Shown here: positions 1-5,388 of the stretch, one piece after another
How the letters are laid out: the number at the start of each line of letters is the position of its first letter
How positions within the stretch are numbered: the stretch's first letter is position 1
Assembly: GCA_002399505.1 (NCBI GenBank)
Contig: DHDT01000021.1
Coordinates: 743 to 6,347 of the forward strand
Length of the DNA: 5,605 nucleotides
Source: Caryophanales bacterium UBA4869
Lineage (GTDB): Bacteria > Bacillota_I > Bacilli_A > RFN20 > CAG-288
Direction: 5' to 3'
Notes under the pieces: model-generated
Seen by the model: only the letters and a program-made list of their open reading frames with translations
What the model was told of the DNA's origin: nothing
Databases searched by the model: none
Made by a program: the position numbers and the translations under genes

Positions 1-1
1 T

Positions 2-877
2 AAGTACGATCACATTACAACTATGGCTGTTGTAACAACAGCACTTGTAGGAATATTGAGTGGTGCGGGTTTAACTCAAGCTGCAATAAGTGCATTTACT
101 GGGGCTGTTAGTACTTTATCTGCAGCACTTTCTACTGCTTGGATTCCTATTGTTGGTTGGGTACTTGCTGTTGGTCTCGCTGTTGGAGCTTTAATTGCGT
201 TAACGGTTATTATTGTTCAATATTGGGATGAAATATGTTCTGTTATAAACGACATTAAGAATTGGTTTTTAGAGCAATTTAATGCTTTTGCTGATTTAAT
301 TAACTCTTATTTTGATGATGCTATTGCTCAAGGTGAAACCTCAACTATTGCTGAAAGACAAGTTATTGATGGAAAAGAAATAACCTGGAAAGATGCTAGT
401 ATGACTCGAGATGTAGCAATTTCTATTGCAACTGATTTAAGAAGAAATGGCAAAGATGTATTACTTATGAAAAATATATCTTTTCCAAGACCTAACGAAA
501 TGAATTGGTGGATACCTACAGGATATGTTGATGTTGACTTTGTTATAAAAAATAAACTTTGCCAAGCTCCATATTATTTTAGTACTTATACTTGGTATAA
601 TAGCACAGCTAAACGAATGCTGTATGAAAGTGCACCATCATATTCTAATTATGGCGGATATGGATACAATAATCTTGTTTATCACAAATTTACCGAAATG
701 AAATACGCTGTTTATGGGTGGAATCATTATCATGTTGGAAAATATGATCCAATTAAGCAAAAAGCTGTAACATACCCAAAAACCGAAGAAATACATAGTG
801 TACATTCATTTTTTGGATTAGCTTATATAAGACTAGCTAATAATGAAGGATTTGTTTCATATCCTGCTAATCCATAG
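2..877 (+). CDS. C-terminal part of a putative membrane-associated polymorphic toxin (5' partial)
   Basis: The frame is open from base 2. The first ATG (23) has no ribosome binding site before it (ACAACT precedes it), so the gene probably starts outside the window. Counting from that ATG there are 284 residues. Residues 1-66 are rich in Ala, Gly, Val, Thr and Ile and hold one or two hydrophobic segments; the clearest is about 40-66, starting WIPIVGW. Residues 67-110 look helical and amphipathic. The remaining ~170 residues are soluble, Tyr/Trp/Asn-rich, with a late His cluster: NHYHVG at 234-239 (H235, H237) and IHSVHSFFG at 257-265 (H258, H261). A hydrophobic linker followed by a compact His-rich terminal domain, with a small gene close behind, is the layout of secreted polymorphic toxins of Bacillota. 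I do not recognise the end domain, so the toxin role is inference. Alternatives are a phage or prophage surface protein or an unknown membrane-anchored enzyme. Confidence 0.6.
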   Translation, partial: KYDHITTMAVVTTALVGILSGAGLTQAAISAFTGAVSTLSAALSTAWIPIVGWVLAVGLAVGALIALTVIIVQYWDEICSVINDIKNWFLEQFNAFADLINSYFDDAIAQGETSTIAERQVIDGKEITWKDASMTRDVAISIATDLRRNGKDVLLMKNISFPRPNEMNWWIPTGYVDVDFVIKNKLCQAPYYFSTYTWYNSTAKRMLYESAPSYSNYGGYGYNNLVYHKFTEMKYAVYGWNHYHVGKYDPIKQKAVTYPKTEEIHSVHSFFGLAYIRLANNEGFVSYPANP

Positions 878-891
878 AGTGGTGGAAAATA

Positions 892-1245
892 ATGTTTAAA
901 ATTGGAGATTTTGTTGTTTTAAAGAGTGAACCATACCCAGACTTCATAGTAACTAGAATATATAATGATGAATATATGGCAGTTGCTAAGTTCGATGTTT
1001 TAGATGGCTTTATTGAAGACGAATATAAGGTTAAACAAAAGTATTTTGCACCTCTTAATTTAGATAAGTGCATAGTACCTGGGATGTCTTATAGACAGAT
1101 GAGAAAAAATTTCGTGGATTGTGGTTACTTTTCAGAAAATAGAGATGGATCACTTAGTTTAAACTATACCGAAGATAGCATGAATGGTATATCGCCTACT
1201 TGGGGATTAGATTTGGATTTTTACCCAATAACTGCCATTGACTAA
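892..1245 (+). CDS. hypothetical 117-aa protein, candidate immunity protein
   Basis: This small acidic soluble protein has no signal peptide or membrane segment. The ATG at 892 is preceded by GGTGG at 881-885, 6 bases before the start, and lies 14 bases after the stop of the upstream gene, so the two are almost certainly co-transcribed. Residues 1-55 (start MFKIGDFVVLKSEP) have alternating hydrophobic and charged residues that suggest a small beta-barrel similar to SH3-like or KOW-type folds; this is an impression, not a family match. The C-terminal half contains a Tyr/Asp-rich stretch ending in WGLDLDFYPITAID. Position directly behind a large protein with a variable C-terminal domain, small size, acidity and a terminator right after it fit an immunity protein that neutralises the upstream product in the cytoplasm. 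The function is inferred from context only. The coding frame itself is well supported by the ribosome binding site and the flanking signals. Confidence 0.7.
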   Translation: MFKIGDFVVLKSEPYPDFIVTRIYNDEYMAVAKFDVLDGFIEDEYKVKQKYFAPLNLDKCIVPGMSYRQMRKNFVDCGYFSENRDGSLSLNYTEDSMNGISPTWGLDLDFYPITAID

Positions 1246-1278
1246 ATTCAGATAAACTAGTCTGTTTTGTGAAGACAT

Positions 1279-1310
1279 AAAGTCACTTGAAATATAGTGA
1301 CTTTTCTTTT
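1279..1310 (+). terminator. Rho-independent terminator of the toxin/immunity pair
   Basis: A perfect 9-bp stem (AAAGTCACT at 1279-1287 with AGTGACTTT at 1296-1304) encloses an 8-base loop and is followed by TCTTTT. It starts 33 bases after the stop of the 117-aa gene and closes that transcription unit. The left arm begins with three A, so it may also work weakly on the opposite strand. Confidence 0.8.
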
Positions 1311-1322
1311 GCCTTCTAGCCC

Positions 1323-1370
1323 TCCCCCTGGTAGCCTTTAAATTATCCTTGGGGTACCGAGCAAGGGGGA
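1323..1370. repeat. GC-rich imperfect inverted repeat
   Basis: TCCCCCT (1323-1329) pairs with AGGGGGA (1364-1370), and directly inside it GGTA (1330-1333) pairs with TACC (1355-1358), leaving GAGCA (1359-1363) as a one-sided bulge. The block is much richer in G and C than the AT-rich surroundings. It lies between the terminator and the IS end. There is no reading frame and no recognisable RNA family; it may be an RNA hairpin or the residue of another mobile-element end. Confidence 0.4.
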
Positions 1371-1411
1371 CTCACGAAAAATACGAGCCACATATTTTGA
1401 AAATCTGAAAA

Positions 1412-1435
1412 TGTAGTGAACCCCTAAACTTGGAC
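1412..1435. repeat. IS150-type terminal inverted repeat (orfB-side end)
   Basis: The block begins TGTAGTGAACCCC and ends CTTGGAC, resembling the IS150-subgroup terminal repeat in order and spacing. It starts with the TG expected at the tip of an IS3-family element. Only this copy is present in the window. Confidence 0.55.
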
Positions 1436-1465
1436 TTTAAAAACATCATACAACATTAACATACC

Positions 1466-1499
1466 AATTTGATAGCACCTCACGAGGTGCTATCAAATT
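1466..1499. terminator. 16-bp perfect hairpin at the transposase stop
   Basis: The left arm is 1466-1481 (AATTTGATAGCACCTC). The right arm, 1484-1499, is its exact reverse complement, with AC between them; the real loop is probably CACG or larger. The - strand transposase stop codon (1499-1501) touches the right arm. Neither side carries a long T tract, so it is only a moderate intrinsic terminator. In an IS it would act to end orfB transcription or to block read-through into the element. Confidence 0.55.
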
Positions 1500-1768
1500 T
1501 AGTTTCCGCTGGTTTCTCTCCGTGTTCTAAGTGTTCTAAAGATCATATAGTCATCGACCGGCTTTTTAAGCTCATCGTATGACCTAAACTCATAATCGTG
1601 CCCATAGAACATCTCCGTCTTCATCCTGCCGAAGAAGTTATTGTCGTGGCAGTTTCTCAGTTTCGACATCGACTGCCTTATGTTGTGCTTTCTGAGGATC
1701 GCCTGGTACTTGCTGGCAAAGAAGCGTACCATCTTGAAGCAAACCCCTGATGTTGGACCAGGGATCAT
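1499..1768 (-). pseudogene. IS3-family transposase OrfB, C-terminal fragment
   Basis: The 89-residue open frame holds the end of a DDE integrase-type transposase. Residues ~19-75 match the family: SKYQAILRKHNIRQSMSK, then NCHDN, then NFFGRMKTEMFYG, then SYDELKKPVDDY. In intact proteins the third segment normally reads DN-x-x-M-E-x-FF and contains the last catalytic Glu. Here DN runs straight into NFFG, so about four residues including that Glu are missing, with the junction near 1639/1640. The front two thirds of the protein, with both catalytic Asp residues, are absent. After residue ~75 the tail (from RTLRTRR onward) no longer looks like the family's usual end, suggesting a frameshift. The ATG at 1768 is accidental; no ribosome binding site precedes it. 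The fragment cannot be active. Confidence 0.85.
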
Positions 1769-1818
1769 TTTTGAAGCTCATGTCATCTAAAAATAAATGA
1801 AGCACGTGTGGATGTATA

Positions 1819-1854
1819 TATGTACTTGATTATGTACGCTTTGTTTTGTATTAT
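1819..1854 (+). promoter_or_regulatory. promoter and autoregulatory operator of the toxin-antitoxin operon
   Basis: TTGATT (1826-1831) and TATTAT (1849-1854) are separated by 17 bases, a good sigma-70/sigma-A promoter placed 20 bases before the antitoxin start. Two copies of TATGTAC (1819-1825 and 1831-1837) lie exactly 12 bp apart across the -35 box. YefM-YoeB operators of E. coli are known to use TGTACA cores about 12 bp apart, so this is a plausible binding site for the antitoxin or the antitoxin-toxin complex. Binding is inferred from the motif only. Confidence 0.7.
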
Positions 1855-1860
1855 GCTAAT

Positions 1861-1865
1861 GGAGG
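1861..1865 (+). promoter_or_regulatory. strong ribosome binding site of the antitoxin
   Basis: GGAGG lies 8 bases before the ATG at 1874. It fixes the true antitoxin start upstream of the frameshift and shows that the gene began as a normal translated gene. Confidence 0.8.
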
Positions 1866-1873
1866 TAAAAGCA

Positions 1874-2126
1874 ATGCCAACAACTAACGCGACCGAACTC
1901 AGAAAAAAAACTATTTGAAACTATCGGCAACGTCATCGAATATAACGAACCTGTCATCGTGAATACTAAAAAGGGCAATGCGGTGATCATCAGCGAATCA
2001 GACTACAATGCGATGATGGAGACCATCTATCTCATGTCACAGCCGAAACTCGTCAAGAACATTAAAGATGGGGAGAAGGAAAATCCCGAGAATATGATTC
2101 CCTATGACCCTGCGGAGAAATGGTGA
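1874..2126 (+). pseudogene. yefM: YefM/Phd-family antitoxin, frameshifted in an A8 run
   Basis: As it stands, translation from the ATG stops after 14 residues (MPTTNATELRKKTI, stop TGA at 1916-1918). Removing one A from the A8 run at 1903-1910 restores an 83-residue Phd/YefM protein. It would have the N-terminal DNA-binding part (TNATELRKKLFETIGNV), the strand PVIVNTKKGNAVIISESDY, the helix beginning NAMMETIYLMS and an acidic toxin-binding tail ending PYDPAEKW. The reconstructed frame runs to the stop at 2124-2126, which overlaps the toxin start. The antitoxin normally covers and inhibits YoeB and represses its own promoter. The downstream two thirds show no other damage, so the lesion is recent, a sequencing error, or tolerated through slippage in the A run. 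The family call is firm; the expression state is not. Confidence 0.85.
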
Positions 2127-2389
2127 TGTGGGACGTAAGGTTAACCAATAATGCCGAAAAGGACAAAAAGGTAATTAAACAAGCTGGACTTGAGAGCAAG
2201 GCAAAGAAACTTTTGGACGTCCTTGCGACTAATCCATACCAAAATCCACCGTCATATGAGAAACTGTCAGGAGATCTGACTGGGTATTATTCTAGAAGGA
2301 TAAACATCCAGCATCGATTGATCTATAGAATCGATGAAAACAAGCGCATGGTCATAGTCCACGCGATGTGTCGCATTACGAGTGAGTGA
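2126..2389 (+). CDS. yoeB: Txe/YoeB-family mRNA interferase toxin with frameshifted C-terminus
   Basis: The family (RelE superfamily) cleaves mRNA at the ribosomal A site. The start is taken at ATG 2126, not 2120, because it overlaps the antitoxin stop as TGATG and has GGAG (2114-2117) at a correct 8-base distance. From there, 87 residues include E45 in PSYEKL, the signature GYYSRRINIQHRLIYRI (53-69) and R64, which line up with YoeB Glu46 and Arg65. The family ends in a Trp-Ser-His-Tyr-Glu type tail whose His and Tyr are catalytic. Here the end reads MCRITSE after residue 80. Inserting one G between 2370 and 2371 would give MWSHYE and a stop at 2383-2385, so a one-base deletion has removed the catalytic His-Tyr pair. 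The protein as encoded should be inactive or nearly so. Co-transcribed with the antitoxin. Confidence 0.85.
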   Translation: MWDVRLTNNAEKDKKVIKQAGLESKAKKLLDVLATNPYQNPPSYEKLSGDLTGYYSRRINIQHRLIYRIDENKRMVIVHAMCRITSE

Positions 2390-2726
2390 GAGTGAGTGTT
2401 TGACTTTGAAACTAACTGATTCCACCATTAAAGATATAAGTCGACTCCTTTGATAGTACATTTGCTAATCAAAAGGGACTTTGGCATCAAACTTGAAGTA
2501 GACGGTAATTAAAGATAGTTTCAAATTTTTAAAACAAGCACATCTCATTTTGCAAAAAGAAAATAAAAAGAATAAGGTTTGGAAAGTAGAAGACAGTTAA
2601 GTTGACTTAAGGATTTTCAAGTACCCATAATTGCTGAATCACAATGGCCCAAATCCATAAAAAAGAGAATTGGTCCGTCTAGTGAATTGATAGTTTCAAC
2701 AAATGGTCAAAAGACGTACACCCGTC

Positions 2727-2740
2727 TGATACTAGTATCA
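2727..2740. repeat. 14-bp perfect palindrome
   Basis: TGATACTAGTATCA is its own reverse complement. Part of it (CTAGTATCAA, 2732-2741) recurs at 2786-2795, 54 bp to the right. This could be a site for a dimeric DNA-binding protein. No gene start is near enough to assign one. Confidence 0.4.
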
Positions 2741-2882
2741 AAAGGACGATTTGTGTTAAGGCATGGATCACTAAGCTGAGTAAGCCTAGTATCAAGTAAG
2801 CAGTTATAGAAAGAGAGTCGAAGAGGCTGTCTTTTTTGTGAGAGGAGATTTCCACTCAACTATCATTCTAAAACCTATATAA

Positions 2883-2932
2883 AAAGGTGCACTTAATTGT
2901 ATTAAAAACATATTATAAAGGTGCAATTAATT
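2883..2932 (+). repeat. two 16-bp direct repeats, 34 bp apart
   Basis: AAAGGTGCACTTAATT (2883-2898) and AAAGGTGCAATTAATT (2917-2932) differ at one base. Both are preceded by a TATAAA-like run. They lie just upstream of a consensus TTGACA (2942-2947), so they could be operator copies for a lost or unseen gene, or a short degenerate tandem repeat. Confidence 0.45.
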
Positions 2933-3271
2933 TGTTTTTTATTGACAATATTGTTTTCAGAAAAAGTTTAGTTAAAGAACTGAAATGAATCGGAGTGCAT
3001 TATTACTATCTCGTCAGCTCCACCAAATCACAAAACAAAACACGCTTTATAGACGTTTTTTGGGTTTTCATTGATGGAAGACACACACTTATCTGACACT
3101 GGTAAAAAACCAGCACTTTGTAAAAAAACGAGGCTTCTTAAAATGTTCACCATAAAGCAAAAATTATAGGCTGATGCCTTTTTGTCGAGTTGAAATCCAT
3201 CAGTGGTTGATTTCACATCAGGCTCTTATCTATTCTGTACAGGAACTTGGTCTCTTTAATTGATGAATTTG

Positions 3272-4611
3272 TCAGACAGTCTTCTTTTCTAATTTAATCT
3301 CTTTGTTCTTATGGATAAAGCTATTAATCAGGATAACCAGAAAAACAAGAACATCGCTTAAAGAGACAGAAATGAATATTAGGTCAAACCTGATTAAAGG
3401 AAGAATAAAAATAAAAGCAACAGGAAGTACAATTCCTCTTGAAAAAGATATAATAAATGATTTAAAAGCAAGCTTGAGAGACTGATAATAGTAGGCAAAG
3501 AACACATTGAGAGAGAGTAAAGGGACAGCGAAGAAGAAAAGACGTATATAGGCATTCCCGATATCAAGAGCTTCAGGATTGCTTTCAACGTTGATAAACA
3601 ATCTGATCAATGCTGATGGCGCCGCCATCAATATGATCAAGAAGACAATTCCGATTGTTGCTGCGGATGAAAGACCGTACTTTTTAATCTTTTTGATTGC
3701 TAATTGATCCTGGTGTCCGAAAGCATCAGAGAAAAGAGGCTGACTGGCTTGTCCTACAGCATAGGAAAATCCTTGGACAAGAGTCATCATATTGCAGATG
3801 ATTCCAAAAATTCCTAAAGTCGTAGCATCGCTGTTAGTCCAATAATTTAATCTGTTATTGAAGATAGTGATTAAAATACCAGTGCTTACATCAAGGATAA
3901 AAGCAGAGATACCAATTTTAATTAAAGCTACTGATGTGTTAATGAAATCAATCGGCTTTGCCAGTTTGAGTCTGTTCTTCTTTTTGAAGAAGTGAAGACA
4001 GAGGATGATGACAGTCATTGTCTGACCTATGGCAGTAGCAAGACCCGCTCCTTTGGCATCCATGTTAAGGCCGAAGTCAAAGACAAAGAAGACATCACCC
4101 ACGACATTGAAGATACCGCTTAGTATTGTCGCAATTGCCGTAAGAGTAGGATCAAAGTCATTTCTTACAAAAGCCATCAGAAAATTGACAAAGACAAAAA
4201 GGGTCAGGGCTATTCCGATATAGAAGGAATAATCCATGGCTGTCTCTAATACTTCTTCATTGGAGGCACCGAAGAATACCAGTATATTTCTTCTGAAGAC
4301 CAGGAAAAATGTTCCTATCAGTATTGCAGTGACAGTAGTCAGGATAAAAGCGACTGTGAAGAAAGAGTTGGCAGTCTTGTCGTCATTCTTGGCCCTGCTT
4401 ACTGTCATCAAGGTAGCTCCACCTATGCCAAAGAGAGAACCAAAGGCGTAGACGATAGCCCAGATTGGCATACAGACGGCAATTGCCGCCGATCCGACAC
4501 TTCCACTGTATTGGCCGACACATATGGCGTCGACGATGCTGTAAATGGATACTATAGCCGCTGAAGCCAATGCGGAAAAAAGGAACTTAAAAAAACGCGC
4601 TTATCGAACAT
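3272..4611 (-). CDS. MATE-family multidrug/sodium antiporter, frameshifted near its start
   Basis: This is an inner-membrane exporter of the MATE family, which uses a Na+ or H+ gradient to expel cationic drugs or metabolites. The main open frame (3272-4570, 432 residues, nominal TTG start) has about 12 hydrophobic helices in two similar halves and family hallmarks: SIVDAICVGQYSG near the start, ALAVxxP-like AIAVCMPIWAIVYAFGSLFGIGGA, and the second-half segment GFSYAVGQASQPLFSDAFG. Its first residues already lie inside helix 1. The genuine start is the ATG at 4609-4611, with GGAGG (4621-4625) 9 bases before it. That frame reads MFDKRVF and then shifts at a run of seven T (4589-4595). One more T would join it to KFLFSALASA, giving 446 residues, the usual length. 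No regulator is recognisable next to it. The product identity is firm; whether a full protein is made is open. Confidence 0.88.
4589..4595 (-). other. T7 slippery run and frameshift point in the MATE gene
   Basis: On the coding strand the sequence is GTT TTT TTA AGT in the ATG frame, which contains the heptamer T TTT TTA of the -1 frameshift type X XXY YYZ. A -1 slip here leads exactly into AAG TTC CTT (Lys-Phe-Leu), the main transporter frame. Loss of one T from an original T8 explains it equally well. Confidence 0.7.
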
Positions 4612-4620
4612 AAGAAAAGA

Positions 4621-4625
4621 CCTCC
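4621..4625 (-). promoter_or_regulatory. ribosome binding site of the MATE gene
   Basis: GGAGG on the - strand lies 9 bases before the ATG at 4611. It decides the start and shows that the TTG at 4570 is not the natural initiation codon. Confidence 0.75.
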
Positions 4626-4986
4626 ATATTTGAAAGCGAACCTTCAACCTCCGAATTGGCATCTCCACCCAAGTTGCCTCGGCGATTGGCTCAACTTCAC
4701 CTTCATCTATTGTCGGTCCGGTTTTGACAAACAACCTCTAGTGATTATGCGATTTTACACTTTTGGATTATTGGTTTCAAGAATTAAAAGACATCTATCT
4801 AATCAAGTAATATATAGATGGTTTTTAAAAGACTTTTCATTGTTTTAAAAGTGAGCCTTGATAGACTCGAACAAAGAGTATTATGTAGATAGACTTTTTA
4901 AGTAACCTCTAGGATCTCAATCTGAAGAGTTTTTCTTTGCTTTTTTGGGAAGTCATGATAAAGTGAATTAAAAGGAATGGTGAATT
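4626..4986. other. spacer between MATE gene and small membrane protein gene
   Basis: No convincing gene is visible. A - strand frame (4612-4734) is open into the MATE ATG but has no supported start or family. An imperfect terminator-like hairpin on the + strand pairs CATCTAT (4792-4798) with ATAGATG (4814-4820) and is followed by GTTTTT. The divergent genes must each have their promoter here, but I cannot name convincing -35/-10 pairs. Confidence 0.4.
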
Positions 4987-5388
4987 ATGGCATCAAACAA
5001 TGGCGGATTCCATCTGTTCAGGATCTGGAATCAACGATCGATCAAATATTCGACAATCAGAGACAGTGAAAAGAGAGCGACCAGTATCAGTTTCGGCGTA
5101 AAGACGATTATCGCATCTGTTTTCTGTGTGGTCTTTGCTGTGCTTTTTGCACTGTGTCTCAAAAACATCGGTCAGAGTTCGACAATTGACGATATTGTTC
5201 TTTCCGCTCTTTATATTATAGGAATGGTTATTTGCGGTCTATCTTTTCTCCTTATTCTTTTCACAGCTATCCTCGATGTTCAGTATCAGCTGAGACTAAA
5301 CAAGAAAGCAATCGGCTGGATTGCCTTGATTATCCTTATTCTGGCCATTGCCGGAAGTGTTGTCGCTGTTCTTATGTTAGGCAAATAA
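4987..5388 (+). CDS. small three-helix membrane protein of unknown function
   Basis: This is a 133-residue protein with start ATG 4987 and AAAGGA (4971-4976) 10 bases before it. Residues 1-36 are polar and basic (MASNNGGFHLFRIWNQRSIK...), so the N-terminus probably stays in the cytoplasm. Three hydrophobic helices follow at about 37-58, 70-95 and 108-131, with a short polar loop (NIGQSSTIDD) between the first two and a basic loop (QYQLRLNKK) between the second and third. There is no signal peptidase site and no catalytic motif. I do not recognise the family. It is transcribed away from the MATE gene and has no close partner on its own strand in the window. Codon use looks native. A further short frame over its 3' end is only a shadow. 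Confidence 0.75.
   Translation: MASNNGGFHLFRIWNQRSIKYSTIRDSEKRATSISFGVKTIIASVFCVVFAVLFALCLKNIGQSSTIDDIVLSALYIIGMVICGLSFLLILFTAILDVQYQLRLNKKAIGWIALIILILAIAGSVVAVLMLGK

Larger units (their letters stand above)
1412..1790 (-). mobile_element. remnant of an IS3-family (IS150-type) insertion sequence, one end only
   Basis: The outer end is at 1412. TGTAGTGAACCCC at 1412-1424 followed by TTGGAC at 1430-1435 is, from memory, close to the terminal inverted repeats of IS150-group elements, which begin TGTA.TG.(A)CCCC and end in .TTGGACA. Reading inward on the - strand, the end of the OrfB transposase lies about 64 bases away, the usual spacing. No matching second inverted repeat and no orfA or orfB front part can be seen toward the right; recognisable transposase sequence fades near 1740. 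The right boundary is therefore approximate. The element is dead and truncated. It sits between the toxin/immunity unit and the toxin-antitoxin operon, and so marks past rearrangement of this region. Confidence 0.65.
2390..3271. other. long spacer without convincing genes
   Basis: About 880 bases have stops in all frames at close intervals. The longest stop-free stretches are a 57-codon + strand run without a start (2606-2779) and a 62-codon - strand run beginning with GTG (3028-3216); neither has a ribosome binding site or a family I recognise. The spacer holds a perfect 14-bp palindrome (2727-2740), a pair of 16-bp direct repeats (2883-2932), a consensus -35 box TTGACA (2942-2947) without a good -10, and small hairpins, for example TGAAATC (3191-3197) with GATTTCA (3209-3215). 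No clear terminator follows the toxin or the MATE gene. It looks like decayed coding or mobile-element DNA. Confidence 0.5.

Noticed and set aside
867..1073. 68-codon - strand frame over the 117-aa gene
   Set aside because: It lies opposite a well-supported gene with its own ribosome binding site; it is a shadow.
2381..2400. AGTGAGTGAGAGTGAGTG short tandem repeat after the toxin
   Set aside because: Only a handful of imperfect 4-base units; most likely chance or local slippage next to the frameshifted toxin end.
2606..2779. 57-codon + strand open stretch (LKDFQVPIIAESQ... to ...GRFVLRHGSLS)
   Set aside because: It has no start codon with a ribosome binding site and stops on both sides. A faint likeness of its last residues to DUF4357-type endings is too weak to call a gene fragment.
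2985..3074. 29-codon + strand frame MNRSALLLSRQLHQ..., considered as a MarR-type regulator fragment
   Set aside because: It is too short, lacks a ribosome binding site, and no downstream frame continues a MarR fold.
3168..3183. AGGC-TGAT-GCCT followed by T5 as a terminator
   Set aside because: The four-base stem is too weak and no supported + strand gene ends nearby.
3028..3216. 62-codon - strand frame starting at GTG
   Set aside because: There is no ribosome binding site, no recognisable family and no operon context. It may be decayed coding sequence but cannot be supported.
4612..4734. - strand frame open into the MATE ATG (TGPTIDEGEVEPIAEATW...)
   Set aside because: GGAGG at 4621-4625 and the family's usual length place the transporter start at 4611. 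The upstream residues are hydrophilic and unlike a MATE N-terminus. A vague likeness to acyl-ACP thioesterase sequence is not enough for a call.
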